From: Kudoa neothunni
Taxonomy: Eukaryota; Cnidaria
Assembly: GCA_964304625.1 (NCBI GenBank)
Contig: OZ199839.1
Span: 4,278,001-4,342,000 of the forward strand
Length of the DNA: 64,000 nucleotides
Direction of reading: 5' to 3'
The notes beneath the pieces are model-generated. The model worked only from the letters and a program-made list of their open reading frames with translations, was not told where the DNA came from and ran no database searches. This document shows, piece by piece, positions 1-14,741 of the stretch. The position numbers were made by a program, and so were the translations under genes. How positions within the stretch are numbered: position 1 is the stretch's first letter; each line of letters begins with the position of its first letter.

Positions 1-639
1 AATGAGACGGCCCAAATATTGATTCCACTCCAAACAATACCAACGAAAACATAAAATTACCACGGAAAAAATACATTTCATTATCCGATCAAATAAGACT
101 TGATAATATAGGTCACCCGCCTGAAGTAACTTTATTTCCAAGAGGATGTAAAATTTTCGGAAGAAAAACCCAAGTAGTGTCGTGTCGAATTTACGTAGCG
201 CTGATAGAACTCACAGTTTTTAACCGTCACTCAAATAGGATAATCTAGTGTAATTTATGCTACTTTTATAGTAATCTTATTTTTGCGTACGTCGATTTTA
301 TCGATAAGTAGTATGTTTGAAATGTAATGCTTCGTGCTGTCTTGTGAACGGTAGAAATTGTTTCTACATTTATCATAATAACTAAATTATATTTTATTAA
401 CTATTTTTTGTTATTTATGCAATTCCGTTGGATTTCTATCATGCGCACAAATTCCGATCCACGAATGCCGGGTGTCCGGTATACTGAGCAACGTTTAACA
501 CCCCTTTTTATGAAATGTTTAAAAGTATTTTTAGGAAGTAACTATCGTTTTTATGTTAAAATTACTTATTTAAATTTATATATTTTTTTGCCGATAAATA
601 AAAATTTAGGCGTGAAAGGGTTAAAGTAGTCTATCGGTA

Positions 640-1300
640 TAACCAGATCTTTCAACTCATCAAAATTTGTGGTAGATATCTCTAATCCATTTTCTATATT
701 TGGTGGAACAAAATCTTTTGGAAAATTGAAGTCTGGTAGTATATCATCATCGGAACTCTCAGAATTTTAAGTTTGGTCATGATTTTCGTCATGAGTAATA
801 GTTTCCAAAAAAGACGCATTTTCGATGTCATAAATAATGTCTGGTTCCGAAATATCTGTATCTGGAAAACAACGACCTCAGTTAAGGTTTTTTTCTCATC
901 ATCAGTTTCGAAAACTAGATCATGATCCATTATCCCAATCTTCGGCATTCCTCGAAACCCCATTGTCCCTTATATGACCGACGTGAAGTTTATATGATTT
1001 ATTATTAAATTTGTCATTTATTATAGTTATGGTTTATTTAAATAGTTTATTTATTACACTATATTCATGGTATATTAATCAATCACTTTTCGTTTCATTG
1101 CTTTAATGGGCGGCGATGATTTAAATGCTTATTACAATAAATATTATTTTATTATTTAATTAGTGGTGGAAATATAATATTAATATCAACAAGCAGAGAT
1201 TAATTATTCACATTTAAAGTATGATAATGGTAAACTGAAATCGTAATTAATGTTCAAATTGTTTGTCCCACCGATGGGACATTGGGAACGAAAGGGTTAA
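640..1300 (-). mobile_element. decayed piggyBac-like pieces
   Basis: The minus strand of about 640-900 reads as a short acidic stretch in broken frames that looks like the N-terminal region of piggyBac transposases. At 1262-1299 a terminus-like sequence ends in AACGAAAGGGTTAA, which has the CCC...GGGTTAA form of piggyBac ends and carries an inner palindrome (TGTCCCACCGATGGGACA). A second GTGAAAGGGTTAA end lies at about 610-622. No matching left terminus is clear, so the element cannot be bounded. Family assignment is inference; the rest of 1-1728 shows no gene that I can support. Confidence 0.35.
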
Positions 1301-1728
1301 AATTTTTAGACATTCGCCATGACGTGAAGAATACGCATCGCAAGTACAAGGAAAACTGATTATTGTTTAATATTTTTTTATTTAATAAACTTAATAAATC
1401 AAATACAACTCCATAATCGTGCAGCTTGTTTTTAATTAAATCGCCCATATTACATTACACCCGAGATTTTGAGCGAATAAATTTAATATTTTTTGGTGTA
1501 GTAATTATTAAATTGGGCACTGAATCACATATTTAACCCAAACCAAAAATTAAAGTTAGCCATAATGGTGAAAAATATTTATTACAGGTAAAACTAGAAT
1601 TTTTGTAATGGAACATGATATTAAAAGTGTTTAATTAACGCATTGCACAAATAATTTTTTGCAATATTTAAATATAACGATATCAAAGAAAAAGTTGAAA
1701 AAATTAATATTTTTCAGAGTAGAATATT

Positions 1729-4700
1729 TTAATAATGTGTTATGTTTCCTAGTACCTCCTTCAATATGAGCATATTATACATACTAAAAGAATTATAACG
1801 TGAGACAAATTATTAGGTAAATACTCTGCAATTTTCCTTATTGAACATAGATACTGCTGAATATACTCCAAAGTATATAACGTAAGGGAATATGTATTTC
1901 CTCCAATAGATGTTCCACCGTCACAATCACACAAGGCTTTCATGTTGCTATCCCGAATCTGATCAACAATGGGAATATGTTAAAACACACAAAGAATAAT
2001 GAGAAAAATTAATCTTTATTACATTTCTGCATTTGGTACACATGTGATCTTGTTGGAAATAGTTGCCTATGGTACTGTTAACATTTTTGATGATGGCACT
2101 TTCAAGGAGAAGCTTATCGTAGGTTTTAAAACAAGTGGCACATTGGACATAGACTGTGCCGTCCTGTCGATTTGCGATCATTGGATCTCGTAACAGATCC
2201 AAATCATGACACGAATTGCAATTATTACAGAAAACCTGCTCCAAATTGAAGTTGTAAACATCCAGCAGACAACATTCGTCGAATGCGAATTCACTTATTT
2301 CTATTCGTTTCAGAAGTTTTCTTCTCACATCAAGCGCCGTCTCCTCAACACATTGATCAAGTTGTAGCACCTAAAATTAAAAAAGAATTTTCCATTCGAC
2401 ATTCCAAAAAAAGAGAAATTACGGCTGTGATTATTAGGATGAAGGCGAACGAAACGTTACTGAGATTTGCTTCTAATGAAGTGTGATGGTAGTAGAGATC
2501 GTTAATTATTTCAAACAACTGAACTGTTAACTCAGTTCTGAGAAAAGATGCTCGCTCTTCTATGTGAGTGCATAAAATAGTAGATGCAGCTTCATTGGGA
2601 TTTGACTTAAATAATTTTTCCAACGATTTGCACGAAAAATCAATATAACTTCCAATAATAATCTAAACAACCAATCTAATAAATTTCGAGCAAATACCTA
2701 ATTATCACGTTAATAGAATCGTGAGTTTCTCTCACGTCCTCCATTTTTTTACACATATCAAAGTTGATTTCAATCTAAGCGTTTAATAATTAAACGGACT
2801 AGTAAAAAAATCACTTTATAATCAGTAAGATGATAAGTTGAAGAAAGTGTATCATCGAAGGAGTTAAAACCTGATGAATTGTCCTTACCGCCAAAGAAAC
2901 CATCGTGATATATCTCAGGGATAGAGCATTGTATTCCTCCGTGGTTGTACTAAAATCAAGTTAAACTGGGGTTAAATCTCAGTCGATTCCAAACTTTATC
3001 TTTCCATAAAAGATGTTTCCAAGCTTTAGTAGGAACAAGATTGATATGGCTCAACAAATTTTGAGACAATATGTATTTGATTACATAAGAAATATTCATC
3101 CAGGCCTGTTGCTCGTCGAACTTGGTAGAGCTGATAACCATATGGTAGAAATCTGCGTGTACAATTCCACATTTGAGTTTTTTTAATTCAACAAACAACT
3201 ATGCAAACTCAAATAAGGTTTACATAACCAAAGAAATTACAATTTTTAAAAATTTGGCCATCAAATTGATAACTATTCGATGAACTCCTGGGTCGTAGAA
3301 GGCCGAGTCGGTGCTACAAATCCATCTATTCCAGAAAGTTAATCTCAATTCATTGGAATCATGTCGCAAAAACAAAGTCTATTTTTAGATTTACCTGTAA
3401 ACATGAAGAAGTTGTTCATCCGCGACCACATTTTTGTGGTTATTAACATCTTTCATGTATTGGAACACAAGTTTCTGAAGTATTCTAATATCGGAAAAAT
3501 TTATTAGGAATCAATCAAAATATTTTTTGTATCACTTGAAAATGGGGGAAACATGCGGATGTTTCATCGTAAGAAGCAACTGACGAAATGGCTGATTTGT
3601 TATTGGTTAAAATATCACTTAATGCGATCTGACATTCATTTAATTAGCTACTATTCAATATAAAAAACATAATTTACAGAAGGAAGTGTATCATATGAAA
3701 CAGATTGGTTATAAGTTTCATTAATAGTACTAGCCTATGTGAAAACTCATTTAATGAAATTTCCAGAAGTTCCATCACCTGTAGAATGGAGGCGATAGCC
3801 AAACCCTCAAGTCTCAACTCAACACAAAGCGAACTATAATAATTAGGTTTATCAACAATGTGTTTATTGCCGATGGTATTTTGAAGGGACTCATTGTTGA
3901 ATAGATCGAGTGAACGATGATTACCAAAATCTGGGTAAACTTTAGGTGAGTACCATAGGATGTGTTGTTGATCATTTAGTAGACGAGCGAATTTTAGATC
4001 AAGAGCCAAAATGTTGATGTCTGAGCGATAAAAGTTACCAATTGGAATATCGAGATAATAGCTAGCTTTTTGGAGAGATTTTAGGTTTTCTTGGCGCAAC
4101 AGTGCGTTGTGAAGTAATTTTTTAGTAATTTCTCGTTGCCAATCAATCGAATAGAAATCCGCTCTCAGATCTTCGGTGGTATATTGTGGAAATTGGACAA
4201 TAGTAAAACTTTTAAGTGCATTCATTTCCTCGTTCAAACTATCCTGAGTGTATACATTTGATTGCAAAAGAAGTATGAGTGGGTTAGTAAGTTGCTTTGT
4301 CGAAGTTTGACTTGAAGAGGTAACAGCACTCTTAGTCAACTCGGTAAAAATACGATTGCAATGTTTGTATAATTGATGGATATTATGGAAGTTTTTTATT
4401 GTGAATTCGTAATGCTCTTGTTTAACAAATTCGGCCATCTCATACTTGTTATCGTTTATGAGCATTGTATAAAGTTCGTCTCTAATTTTCTGGAAGTTTT
4501 CGTTTAGAAAATGATTCTGCAGTTGAACTTGATTTGTCAGAAGTAATATATGAGCCTACATGTGAATGGTCATGATAAATTTATTGCCACTGATTCATTC
4601 ACACCTGATTAATAGCAAAAATCGCACATATACCAACTTTTTCCATACTAAATTGTACCCTCATAAAAAATCAAAACTCTATTGTTTACTGGATATAATT

Positions 4701-7700
4701 GCAAAAATAAACACATTGAGAGGGTTGGATGCTGAAATTCAATCTATCACTTATTGTAATATCTTTAGAGAATTTTTCTTTTGATTGAAAATCGCACGGC
4801 TCAAGTGAGCTGAGTGAAATGATCGAATTCTCGTTCTAACAGACAATTAAAATCCTACCTACTACATATCACAATTACATGAATATTGCGGGAATTATGT
4901 CGTATACGAAACTGATTTCCAATTTTTAAAATCATTTGAAAATATGCAGGAGTCTTGATTTTAATTGTTAGTACACTCAAAGTAAACACAACTGCTAATG
5001 TTTACTTGAAGCTCATAGATTCCCTCAACATCTTGCAAAGTAGATATCGATAACAACAAACTAAACAATAAAATCATATTTACAAAAATATAAGATCGAG
5101 GTAGTCACTTGGAATTCATTTCAAATTCATCGTAGGACATCTCAATTTGGTAAAGATGTTCCGAGGGCTTACATCGTGGAAGCATTTTCTTCACTTTTCT
5201 ACCATCTAAAATCAACCTCGTACAAAATTAATGAAAAATCGGTTAGACTACTAAAATGGTTGACGTTTGGCTCGCAGGTATAGTTAATGTAGAAAATTTT
5301 TGGGACATCGACCACATATTTTTTTATCATTCCACCTTTCAGCACTAACACATCAAATAGATTTTTAGAATTTTTCTGAGGTATAATTTTGATTATTGGC
5401 CATTTCTTTTGGGTAAAAAATCTTGTGGATGTCAATGATGACGGTACATTAGTAGAAAGATGGTTTTGAGTGGTAAGTCTTTTTCTTATTTCTGCTTGAT
5501 GCGTCCATTTAGCTTTGAGAAAGTGTACCCAGCTCGATACTTCCTTCTAATAATAATTAGACATTTAGTGAATAGTATAGCTAAACGTAAAATTTTAATA
5601 TTCCTTTAAATAAAAATGGCCAACGAAGAGCATTGTTTGAACAGCGGAAACAAAAAAATACCACCCATAGAGTGGTTTACATAAATTCTCATAGCATTAT
5701 TTAATTCAAATATCAAATACAACAAATTTATTAAAAATCGAAGATTACCTTGAAAACTGGAAACTTTGGATGATCGCCTAATTTTTCTCGCCAACTCAAG
5801 GGAGTTTTGGGTTCGGTGGTAACATTTTCTTTATTGCTGTTATCATTTGATGCGGATTTCAAAGTTGCTTTAGTGAAGTGATCAGTGATTTTAAATTGAC
5901 GTACTGAACTTTGTTTGTTTAAAATTCTACGATGAAGCCAATCAGGATAGGGGCACCGTGGCACAGGATTACCAACCTAAAATGACCAAATAGTTTAAAA
6001 TTTGTCTCTGGATAATTTTTAGTATTCATAACATGTAGAATTTAATTCAGTGATAAAATCATATATTAACTCAATTTAAAAAAATTAATTGAATCCATAA
6101 TCCTCTTAGAGATTAAGATATAATGGACATGGGTCACAAAAAACTATTTGTACTATATACACATAATTCATTCTCTCAAGAACATGAAATGAAAATTATC
6201 TCACGCTTTATGAAACAATTTTCCAACATAAAAATATCGTAAAATTATTTTATAAGAAATTATTCAGAAAGTAAAAAGTGGTAGAAATTTCGTTGAATTA
6301 CTAAAGTTCTAATTTCCTAATTTTCGCACAAACCGTAGCCAATTTTTATATAAAATAACAATCCCCATATCACTGAATAAAAAATACAAATTTTTCAATA
6401 AAAACTTCTTTATATTGTTTATATCAGAATAAAAATAAATTAAAATATACATAAAACTTATATTTGTTCATAAGAAATAATCGAAAAGGTAGGATTTATA
6501 ATCCCGTTATAACTGAACGAATACCATAATTTTCATGAAATACCATTAATATTCATTTGACTTAATTCTAGATAAACCGCAAATGTAGGAAACTACCGTC
6601 TCAATATATGAGTGAGCTTGTTTTTCAGAAGAGTATTACATAAAAATTACATCGAAAATAAAACATAAAATGATTTATCGTTGTGATAAATTAAAATACT
6701 GAATCAACAACAAATTCCAACAATTAAAAAATCGTAAAATTAACACAAAAATTGGTGTTATTATTGAAGTGATAAGATTATTAGATTTTTAAAAGTTGGA
6801 CAAATATTTGAGCTGTTTTAATGAATTTGTTATTTTAAAAAACAATTATTAATAATGAGATTTTCAAAATAAATTTTATTTTTAAAGTTTTTAAAGAAAT
6901 TAGAAAGTATTCCTAAAAAAATATCAAGCAGATTTTCAAATAGAAATAGGGATTATTTGATAGTTGTTTCATTATTCGCATAATAGAATTATTCTAAAGT
7001 ACTTGGGCGATTAAAAAGTACTACTTTAAAATGTTATTTCAAAAAATATTGGGAGAGTTTTTGCATTAAACTTTGAATAATCTCTAGAACTTCCTATGTT
7101 AAAGTTACAACAGAGTTTTCGCTTCATATCTAGAAATTTGATTCAGGTCCGCTATAAAGCAAAGGGGTCGCACAGTTTAGAGCACTCGATATACACTGAT
7201 ATAAACAAAAAATTAAGAAAAACAAATTCATAAGGTACAAATATTTTATAACAGTTTTAAAGAATTCAGAGAGAAATATTCTTTGATTATATTTTAATAA
7301 AAATTATAACTTTATAAAAAATATATACAAATTGAAATTGATTATTAATGCAATCATTAATAAAAATTTTGAAGAATTTGTTTGATTTTTAATATTACCG
7401 TGTTATTTTATTGTAATGCTAGAAAAAATGAAGAATCGCGTATAACATATTTAAAAATTAAGGGTAGTTCATAAAAATTTCTTCTTAACAACTAGAGGTG
7501 CTAAACTTAATTGTCTACTAATGGGTTACGATGATATTTTTGTCGATATAAGCATAATTATAAAATTCTCAAACGAGCAAAACTTACACCCTGAAGAGCC
7601 GCCGGAATCACAATAATCTTTTGAACGGCGCTATTCAATCTTTCCACATAGTATTCCCAATCAAGCAACGATCTAATACTGAAATCGTCCAAATGAGGTT

Positions 7701-10700
7701 GTTTGGTCCATTTCTTGAGGTAGAGTTGTTGTGTTTGGAGGTTAGTTTGAAAGATGGCAACAGGCAAAGCTTTTTCTGTGACAAGTACATCATTTGGAAA
7801 CTTGCTGATGATGTATCGACAACAAAGACCCTTGTCTTGAATCATCTGTTCACCGAGGAATTCTGCCAACCGTTTAGCCGTGGTAATGGAAGTTGATTTT
7901 TGGGCACCATATTCACTCAATTTTTTACTTAATACTCGATTCTCCGACAACAACTCTATCAGCACTTCGTCTGGTAGATTTTTGCCTCTGCTGTGTAAAA
8001 TATCTAACCAATAGTTGGCTATTTCAGCGACCTTGTTGTAACAGCTATGTAGGTCGTGGCCGGCGGCGAGAAAGTTTTTGAACAAACTGGTTTGGAAATT
8101 TTTGATTAATTCCAACTCGCCACGTCGTTTCATTTCAAAGCCTTTCAATTCGGTCAACTCATCGTCAAAATTAAATACCGCATAACGTTTCTTAAGTTTT
8201 TTGCCTTCTTCTTTGGCTGCTGGTAGAATCATAGCTTTGTAGGGCCCATCCACTTCAAAAAATATCGTGTTCACACTTTTCACTGCATACTTTCCACTGC
8301 CATCGGGCAAAACTTCGTTCAAACTATGATATTGTTGATTGGTGAACGATACGTGTAGCATGTGGTTAAGAATTGCACCCGGAAAGGAGATCCTGATGAT
8401 TTTATCGGCGGCGGTTCTAATGGACACCGTATCAGGGAACGATTTCGGTAGAACACACCAAATTCCATCGGTATCCAACTCTAATGGAGTTCCAATCCCT
8501 GAGATGATTTCTCTAGCTTTCTTGATAATTTGAGCTCCAATATAACATACTATACCAGCCATTTCCATGGAAAACCACCTTGAACCTCTTCGCATCACAT
8601 AACCATAGAAAGAATTGAGAATACATTTATGAGCTAATTGAAGTGAGTCGTACAGAATGACCATATTTTTGCAGTATTGTTCATCGTGCTGAAGATTGTC
8701 AGATTTGGACATGTTGTTTTTCCACTTTTTGGTGAGCTCTTTGTATTCGTAACGTCTGTCACGAAATGCCATAACGGTGTCTACATAGAATGAGTTTTCA
8801 CATTGGCACACTGTGGACACACGCTCCTCTTCTCTCACAACATGGGCTTTACGATAGACTTTTTTCGAGTATTCCTTCACACGTTTTTTCAATAATCGTG
8901 TTTGTTCCGATGCTGGCAAATGTGCATAAGCCACATCTTTTTGTCCATTCCACGGAAATTCTTCCACTTCTAGTTGTTGAGCTATGTGTTGGTATTCGCC
9001 ATGAGTAGCTGAAAGATAGTCCCCACGCCATGTCCACTCTAGTCGACGTTGACACTTAGCACCAGGTTTGTTAAGGTCACAATTGGCACAGATGGAATCG
9101 TTTACAATGGCCGAAGGTTGCAATCTGTTGGTAAGAATAATATTGGGATACATAGCCCCAACATCCAGATGATAGATTTGGGGATTCTCAGTGAGGAATT
9201 GCCCTGATTGTAACTGTTTCAATCTCGATTTTAACTCATTACAATAAGTATCAAATTCCGGCACCATTCCAATAGGTGTTTTATATTCCTTCTCAATGCA
9301 ATGCTTAAGCACATCTGGCACTTGATCAATCATCTTCTGTATAACAACTGGATCCAGTCGAAAATGCATAGGAATATCGGCTCGAAAAACGCCCGATTCA
9401 AGTGCTTCAACGTGACCTCCCACATATGTTTCGCTTTCCAAAAGGTGGCCATCTGTGGTGAAGGTTTTTTGATTTTGATCGTTTTTGTTAGGGAAGATAA
9501 TGTTGGCTTGAAAAGCCTGTACCATAAGTAACGCTTCACAAAGTGTACCAGAACCTTTTCGCAACACCTCATCTGGTTCCATAGGTATCACTGTGCAAAG
9601 CGAAAAAATAAACGGATGCACATACTGATAATAAAGATAGTAGGTGGCAACCGAATCAGAAATCGAATAGCTTGCCAGCACTTGAGAATTTTCTAGAGCC
9701 ATCTTCACCATCAATTCCGGGTCAAGTTCGATAGGATCGTAATGGAGTTTGGATCTGGAAACCGCCTTCAAACCTTGACTACCCACAGGAAGATAGCTGT
9801 CACGACGTACCCAATACAAACAATCCATATGGATAGCGTAACTACATTCGTACGCTTGCGATTTTTTGCTGTAATACACACCAATCTCTTTGTACATATT
9901 CAGCTGGTTGATTTTAGCTCTCGCTTCAATAAATGGCCAATCGAAATAATCTCCATTGTAGGTGACAAAAACATATGGCTTAGTGTGTTTGATATGGTCA
10001 AAGAATCTAACCAATAGTGCCTTCTCATTTTCCACATTAAAAACAATAGTGCTGGTGGAGAACTCTTTTTTTGGAATATAATCAAAATTTTCAATATCTT
10101 CACTAACCACTTCTCGATTAACAATCAAATATCCCATATCGCCAATCATATACGAAATCATCATAATTTTATCAGTTAGCTGATCAGGGAATTTGAGCGG
10201 GCATTTCGTAGTTTCAATATCAAACGTAAATATAACTATATTATCAGGTCGGTAAACAATCTCGCTGCATGGAGTGATGTGAACTGTTTTGTTGATAGTT
10301 TTCACAGAATACCAATTTCCCTAGATTTTAATATAGGTTTTTATCAACAGCTACTTAACACATATATTTAGTATAAAGAAATACCACATTAAACTTGTTG
10401 TCTATAGCTACTCGCACATGATAAGGTACATCGTATTCTCTGAAAATAATTATAAATCCCAATATGTGCCCTACAAACAAAAAACCCACCTAATATCAAC
10501 AATGTTGTCCAAAGGATTGCTACTCTCCGCTTGAGTTAAATCAAGATCGATGTTTTTTTTATTTTTTTCAATAAAATGAAATATTTCCCTAAATTATAGT
10601 AAGAATAAACAAAGGAGCTTGACAGAAAAACTTTCGTATTTTTATCAAATCATTCACATTATTAAAGAGTAACTTCAGATAGTTCTGTTTTAAACCACTA

Positions 10701-11384
10701 AGATGGTTCATCTAAAAATTTTCCAAATTCTAAGTATTAAAACAATCATCTCAATCATACCAAATCTAAGTCCTCTTTACTACATATTATAATTTCTTTG
10801 ACAACTTTTCCGAATTTTTTAACAAGAAAACTTGTCAACTCTTGTTCTAATCCCTAAGATAAACTTAGTGTAATAGTATAATTTTTAATTTATAACCTTT
10901 TTGGCGGAAACATAAAAATATGGCCGATATGGAAATGAGACCTACATTCAATTCCAACAAATTTTGTAACAAACAATCTCGAATACTTTGAATGTAGTGT
11001 GAGTTTTATCATCCAAAAAATACAAATCAAGAGCAGAAATAATCCGATTATCTTCATCAATGGCTTCCGACTTAAATGGAAAATTGTTTTCAAAATAATT
11101 ATGCAACCTAACTCACCGAATGAAAGTTTATCAACCATCCAATGCGAGAAACAACATCTTTGTAGTAGTTAAATCCAAACTTTTCATCAATATTCTGTTT
11201 ATCTACTATCCTAATAGCAGATTGAACCAAGTCTGGCTTGATTGAGGCTTGTAATTCGTAAACTTGGGAATCACTTTAAATTAACAGGATAAATTATTAG
11301 AAGCATTCAGAAATCAACCAACTTTAAGTTATTTTCGTCGTTATTTGCATATATGGAAGGAAGTTCAGATTCAACATCGGACAT
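1729..11384 (-). CDS. POLE: DNA polymerase epsilon catalytic subunit (POLE), multi-exon
   Basis: Leading-strand replicative polymerase with 3'-5' proofreading exonuclease, nuclear, part of the Pol epsilon holoenzyme. The start at 11384 ([19 protein letters not shown]) precedes an exon ending in GWLINFH, typical of the POLE N-terminus. A single large exon, 7588-10320, carries exonuclease and polymerase cores: FDIETT (exo I), [11 protein letters not shown] (exo II), [11 protein letters not shown] (exo III), DVGAMYPN (pol A), [15 protein letters not shown] (pol B) and ELDTDGIW (pol C). All catalytic acidic residues are present. Next exons: 5749-5976 ([14 protein letters not shown]) and about 5200-5549, then the inactive C-terminal half (3674-4500, 2956-3198, 2357-2640). 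The last exons (1963-2370 and after) hold the paired Cys motifs CNNC/CATC and CTKC/CDC. A 43-bp intron before the last exon gives stop 1729. Most introns are 40-200 bp, but 5977-7587 is 1.6 kb. Identity is certain; some minor exon ends are not. Confidence 0.95.
5977..7587 (-). other. 1.6-kb intron of POLE
   Basis: Between donor GTAAGTT (7581-7587, minus strand) and an acceptor ending TTTTAG before 5976, joining ALQG to VGNPVPR, which matches the continuous ALQQVKNPVPR of known POLE proteins. It is about thirty times longer than the usual intron here. It is strongly AT-rich, and I saw no ORF, RNA gene or bounded transposon in it. Confidence 0.85.
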
Positions 11385-11701
11385 CGCGAGGCAGACTACT
11401 AGCGGTTAAACCGTTGCGCGAACTTAATCTCCTTAATCCTAGTTTTATTTCCTATCAAATCCTTTTCATTTATATAATTTTCAACTTTATTTTGGTAAGT
11501 TGAAGTAAACCCAACAAATTAGGCTCATGTATAATTACTATATTTTCTAAGTTCATTTTCGATTATGATAATTTATACTCTTTAAATTATCGTTGAAATA
11601 AACGAGAAGTTGCTTTAGAAAAAAATTTTTGTTGAAATAATTTACTTTGTTCTCTTAACAAAAGATTTATATAGTTCTCGATACGGTGCACCCCCGTGCG
11701 A

Positions 11702-11773
11702 TCTCCGTTCGTATAGAGGTGATTATACCCGCCTGTCACGCGGGTGACCTGGGTTCGATTCCCAGACGGAGAG
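11702..11773 (+). tRNA. tRNA-Asp (GTC)
   Basis: A 72-nt cloverleaf reads directly. The acceptor stem TCTCCGT pairs perfectly with ACGGAGA, the anticodon arm CCCGC-CTGTCAC-GCGGG carries GTC, and the T arm CTGGG-TTCGATT-CCCAG is perfect. The B box GGTTCGATTCC is intact. No intron. A run of four T follows at about 11781, a likely Pol III stop. The acceptor stem differs from the TCCTCGT common in animal tRNA-Asp genes but keeps pairing, so the gene looks functional. It lies 318 bp upstream of the POLE start codon. Confidence 0.95.
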
Positions 11774-14741
11774 GTCCCAAGCTTTTGCAAATTTTTTCCC
11801 ACATAATTTTTTTCATTTTCTGTGTACACAACAAAATATAAACTTTCATATATACAATTTGTTCCTAAATTTCTTAAAATTACCTTTTAAATGAATGAAC
11901 ATTGCTTTTTCTTCGTACCTCGCCTTCTGCCAATAAGAACCTAAAAATGTTTTTTAGAGATTTTTTACTTTTAAAAGCTTATATTATTTAAATTTTGTAT
12001 TTCTAAAAATATCAGGAAAATATTTCTTTTATGATGGTCGCATTCAATCCTGATTTTTTTCTGAAACATTGCGTTCTAATATTGTGACGCAATAAATTAC
12101 TTTTTGATCCATTCAGAATTGCTAATCATGTATTTTTAAGTTCTAATTTGTATAACTTAATCTATTCGTTTCAGTTTAAAATTAGTTTACAACGAAAATT
12201 GTCATCATCCCTGATTTCTGTTTCTAACTCCGTTTTGTTTCCTATGTTCATTACCGACCAAATAATTATTAAGCTATGCATTTATTTTAAGGAAATATTT
12301 TTATCTAGTAAATATCAAGAATAAATGATAATTACCGTATTACCTCAATTGATTGGAAAATTTTGGAACTGTCATTAGTTTTTCTGTTGTTTATCCTAAG
12401 AACCTCATGGATGTTACAAGATGGGTGTACGTTCGATATCAACATTTTTTTTTCTAAAGCTTTAATTATTTATACATTTTATAGAAAATATTCAATTTAT
12501 TTCAAATGGATGTTTTTAGATTATAAAGTTTTATATTTATTTTAAAATCAACTTCTAGTAAACTAACAACAGTATCCCCTGATTTTAAAATTTTTTTGTT
12601 TAAATGCATTGAGTTGGCATGTATATATACTATATCTCAAAGTATTTCCATTATTAGTTTTAGGGTGTTTTGTAATCTAAAATACTGCGAAACCTTATGT
12701 TGCCATGTTGAAGTTGTTCATTTAAATTATGTTCAACAGCTTTCATTGGCATAATCATTCTTATCTAGCAAAAGACATTTTTATACTAAATTTTTAGTAC
12801 ATTAATTAGAAATAATTTTTAAATTAATCAGGTACTTCCTATATTTATAGTTAGTTTTCGAATCTGGGATATTTTACTGTTTTTGTTAGTGAAAGTATTG
12901 TAAGTTACAATTAATAATTTAGGTTTTTTAAATATTTGGTTTTTAACATAAATTATTATTGAAATTTTGGAAGGATTTTAATGTCGAAAATCTGGATGGG
13001 TTGATCATGAGGAGCTAGCGAGAGTCTTTAACCCAAGTCTTGAGATCATACAAAAAATTTGTGAGAAAAGTTTTAGTTATAAATTCTCTTTGTTCTAAAA
13101 AATAAAATTATAACAGCCTAAGCCGCAGCATATGCAATCTTAATTTCGTAGCTTTCACGAAAAGCAGATTTGGCCCCCATTGAAATAAATTTTCTCCCCC
13201 ATAAATGACTATTTCAATTTACCACTACCTAATACAGTCGAACTCCGTTTTTTCGAATTTCGGTTATCCGAAATTTTAGCTTCCGAGAAGAAAATACCAG
13301 ACACCAAAATTTTCGGATAAACGAGGTTCGGCTGTATTACGTTATTCCAAATATAGGATTAATTTGACCAATTTTAATTTCTTTAATTTCCATGTTGAAG
13401 TATAAAATATATAATTTAGAACGAAAAAATATATTCTACCTTTTTTCTGAATATCTAGATAAATTTCCGGATTTATCAACGTTTCTAAAGTAAATATTCG
13501 ATATAATCCAGAGTAATATTATTATGAAACATTTTTTTGAATATTCAAATGGGTGTATTTTATTTATTCGTTGCAAATAATCCAATTGACCAATTAACTG
13601 AGTTAGGAGAAATATGACATTTCGCGAGCGAATTAAACCAACTGCTTCTCAAATCAATGTTACATAAATTTCTTCTAGTAAGAAAAATCGAGATTCGTCG
13701 TTAAATATGAGAAAAATTTAATATATTTATATGACGATAATAAAATATCCAAATTCACTTTTACTGTACAGTTGATAGATTGCCAAAATTTCAATGAAAG
13801 GAAAATTACAACGACAGGAAATTAAAATATATCAAGAAGTAAAATAGTAAATAGCATTTTTGGACCAACTATTCAAACAAGAATATTGACGCTTAAAAAT
13901 TATAGATATTGAAATATGAGATCAATATATATTGAGCAATAACCATAGTCTATTGTCAACAGTTTATTTCATCACCATTTAACCTGATTGGTTTCCTTCA
14001 AAAAACTATTAAAAATTACGTCGATTTAATAAAATGTTTAATAAATTATTGTAATTATAGAATGGGTTATGTTTTGTTACGATTTAAAGCAATTTATATC
14101 GCTTACTACCATGTTATTGGGTATTGTTGTCATTTCATTAAACACACCTAATACGCGTAACAAATAAGGTGAATCTTAACTAATAAAAAATCATAAAAAG
14201 CAGAGAAATGTTTGATTCGATTTGTTTTAAATCGTATAACGAATTTTCTCATGGATTCCGACAACAGTAAACAGGTTTTCCGCAATTGGCTCTCAAAAGT
14301 AATCCTCTAGATGCAGCCTTATCATGAAGCCGCCAAAAATGGAACAACTAAAAATAGACTTGAGTGGTCAAGTTAGATGATTGCTACCATTTGGCAATTA
14401 AGATGAATAGTTTTGCTAATTTAGACCATAATAACATGTCGAATAGTGTTATTGAAGTGATAAACGCCGCAATATATCGAGCGTATTATGCGCCGCTCTA
14501 ATATTTAATTCATCGAGGTAACACCTTGATTGTCTGACCGGCTCACCCAGCTACCTACTATCGCCGATTGAATTAATCGATCAATGGATACTGCAACAAG
14601 AAAACCTTCGATAAAATCATTGTTTGCCGATATTTCCAATGTGTTTCGGCCGAAAGGAAAAGTAATATCATTTGTTGTGTGATGAGTGTGCTTGATTGTA
14701 CCGGCAGGATGTGAAATATCGTTCTATACATATTTGCAATT
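11774..14741. other. intergenic, no gene seen (one MITE inside)
   Basis: AT-rich sequence with frequent stops on both strands. The only structure I can support is the 100-bp inverted-repeat element at 13235-13334, listed separately. The last few hundred bases are less AT-rich and may hold the promoter and 5' UTR of the cyclin gene. Confidence 0.6.
13235..13334. mobile_element. 100-bp MITE with pogo/mariner-type ends
   Basis: The left end CAGTCGAACTCCGTTTTTTC and the right end (reverse complement CAGCCGAACCTCGTTTATCC) form imperfect terminal inverted repeats that continue inward through TCCGAAA on both sides. TA dinucleotides flank both ends, as in Tc1/mariner and pogo insertions. Related copies occur at about 22418-22638 and 23440-23609. 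Confidence 0.75.

Noticed and set aside
9301-10124. Several ORFs of 70-90 codons opposite and across POLE
   Set aside because: They are shadow frames of the long conserved POLE exon and show no motif of their own.
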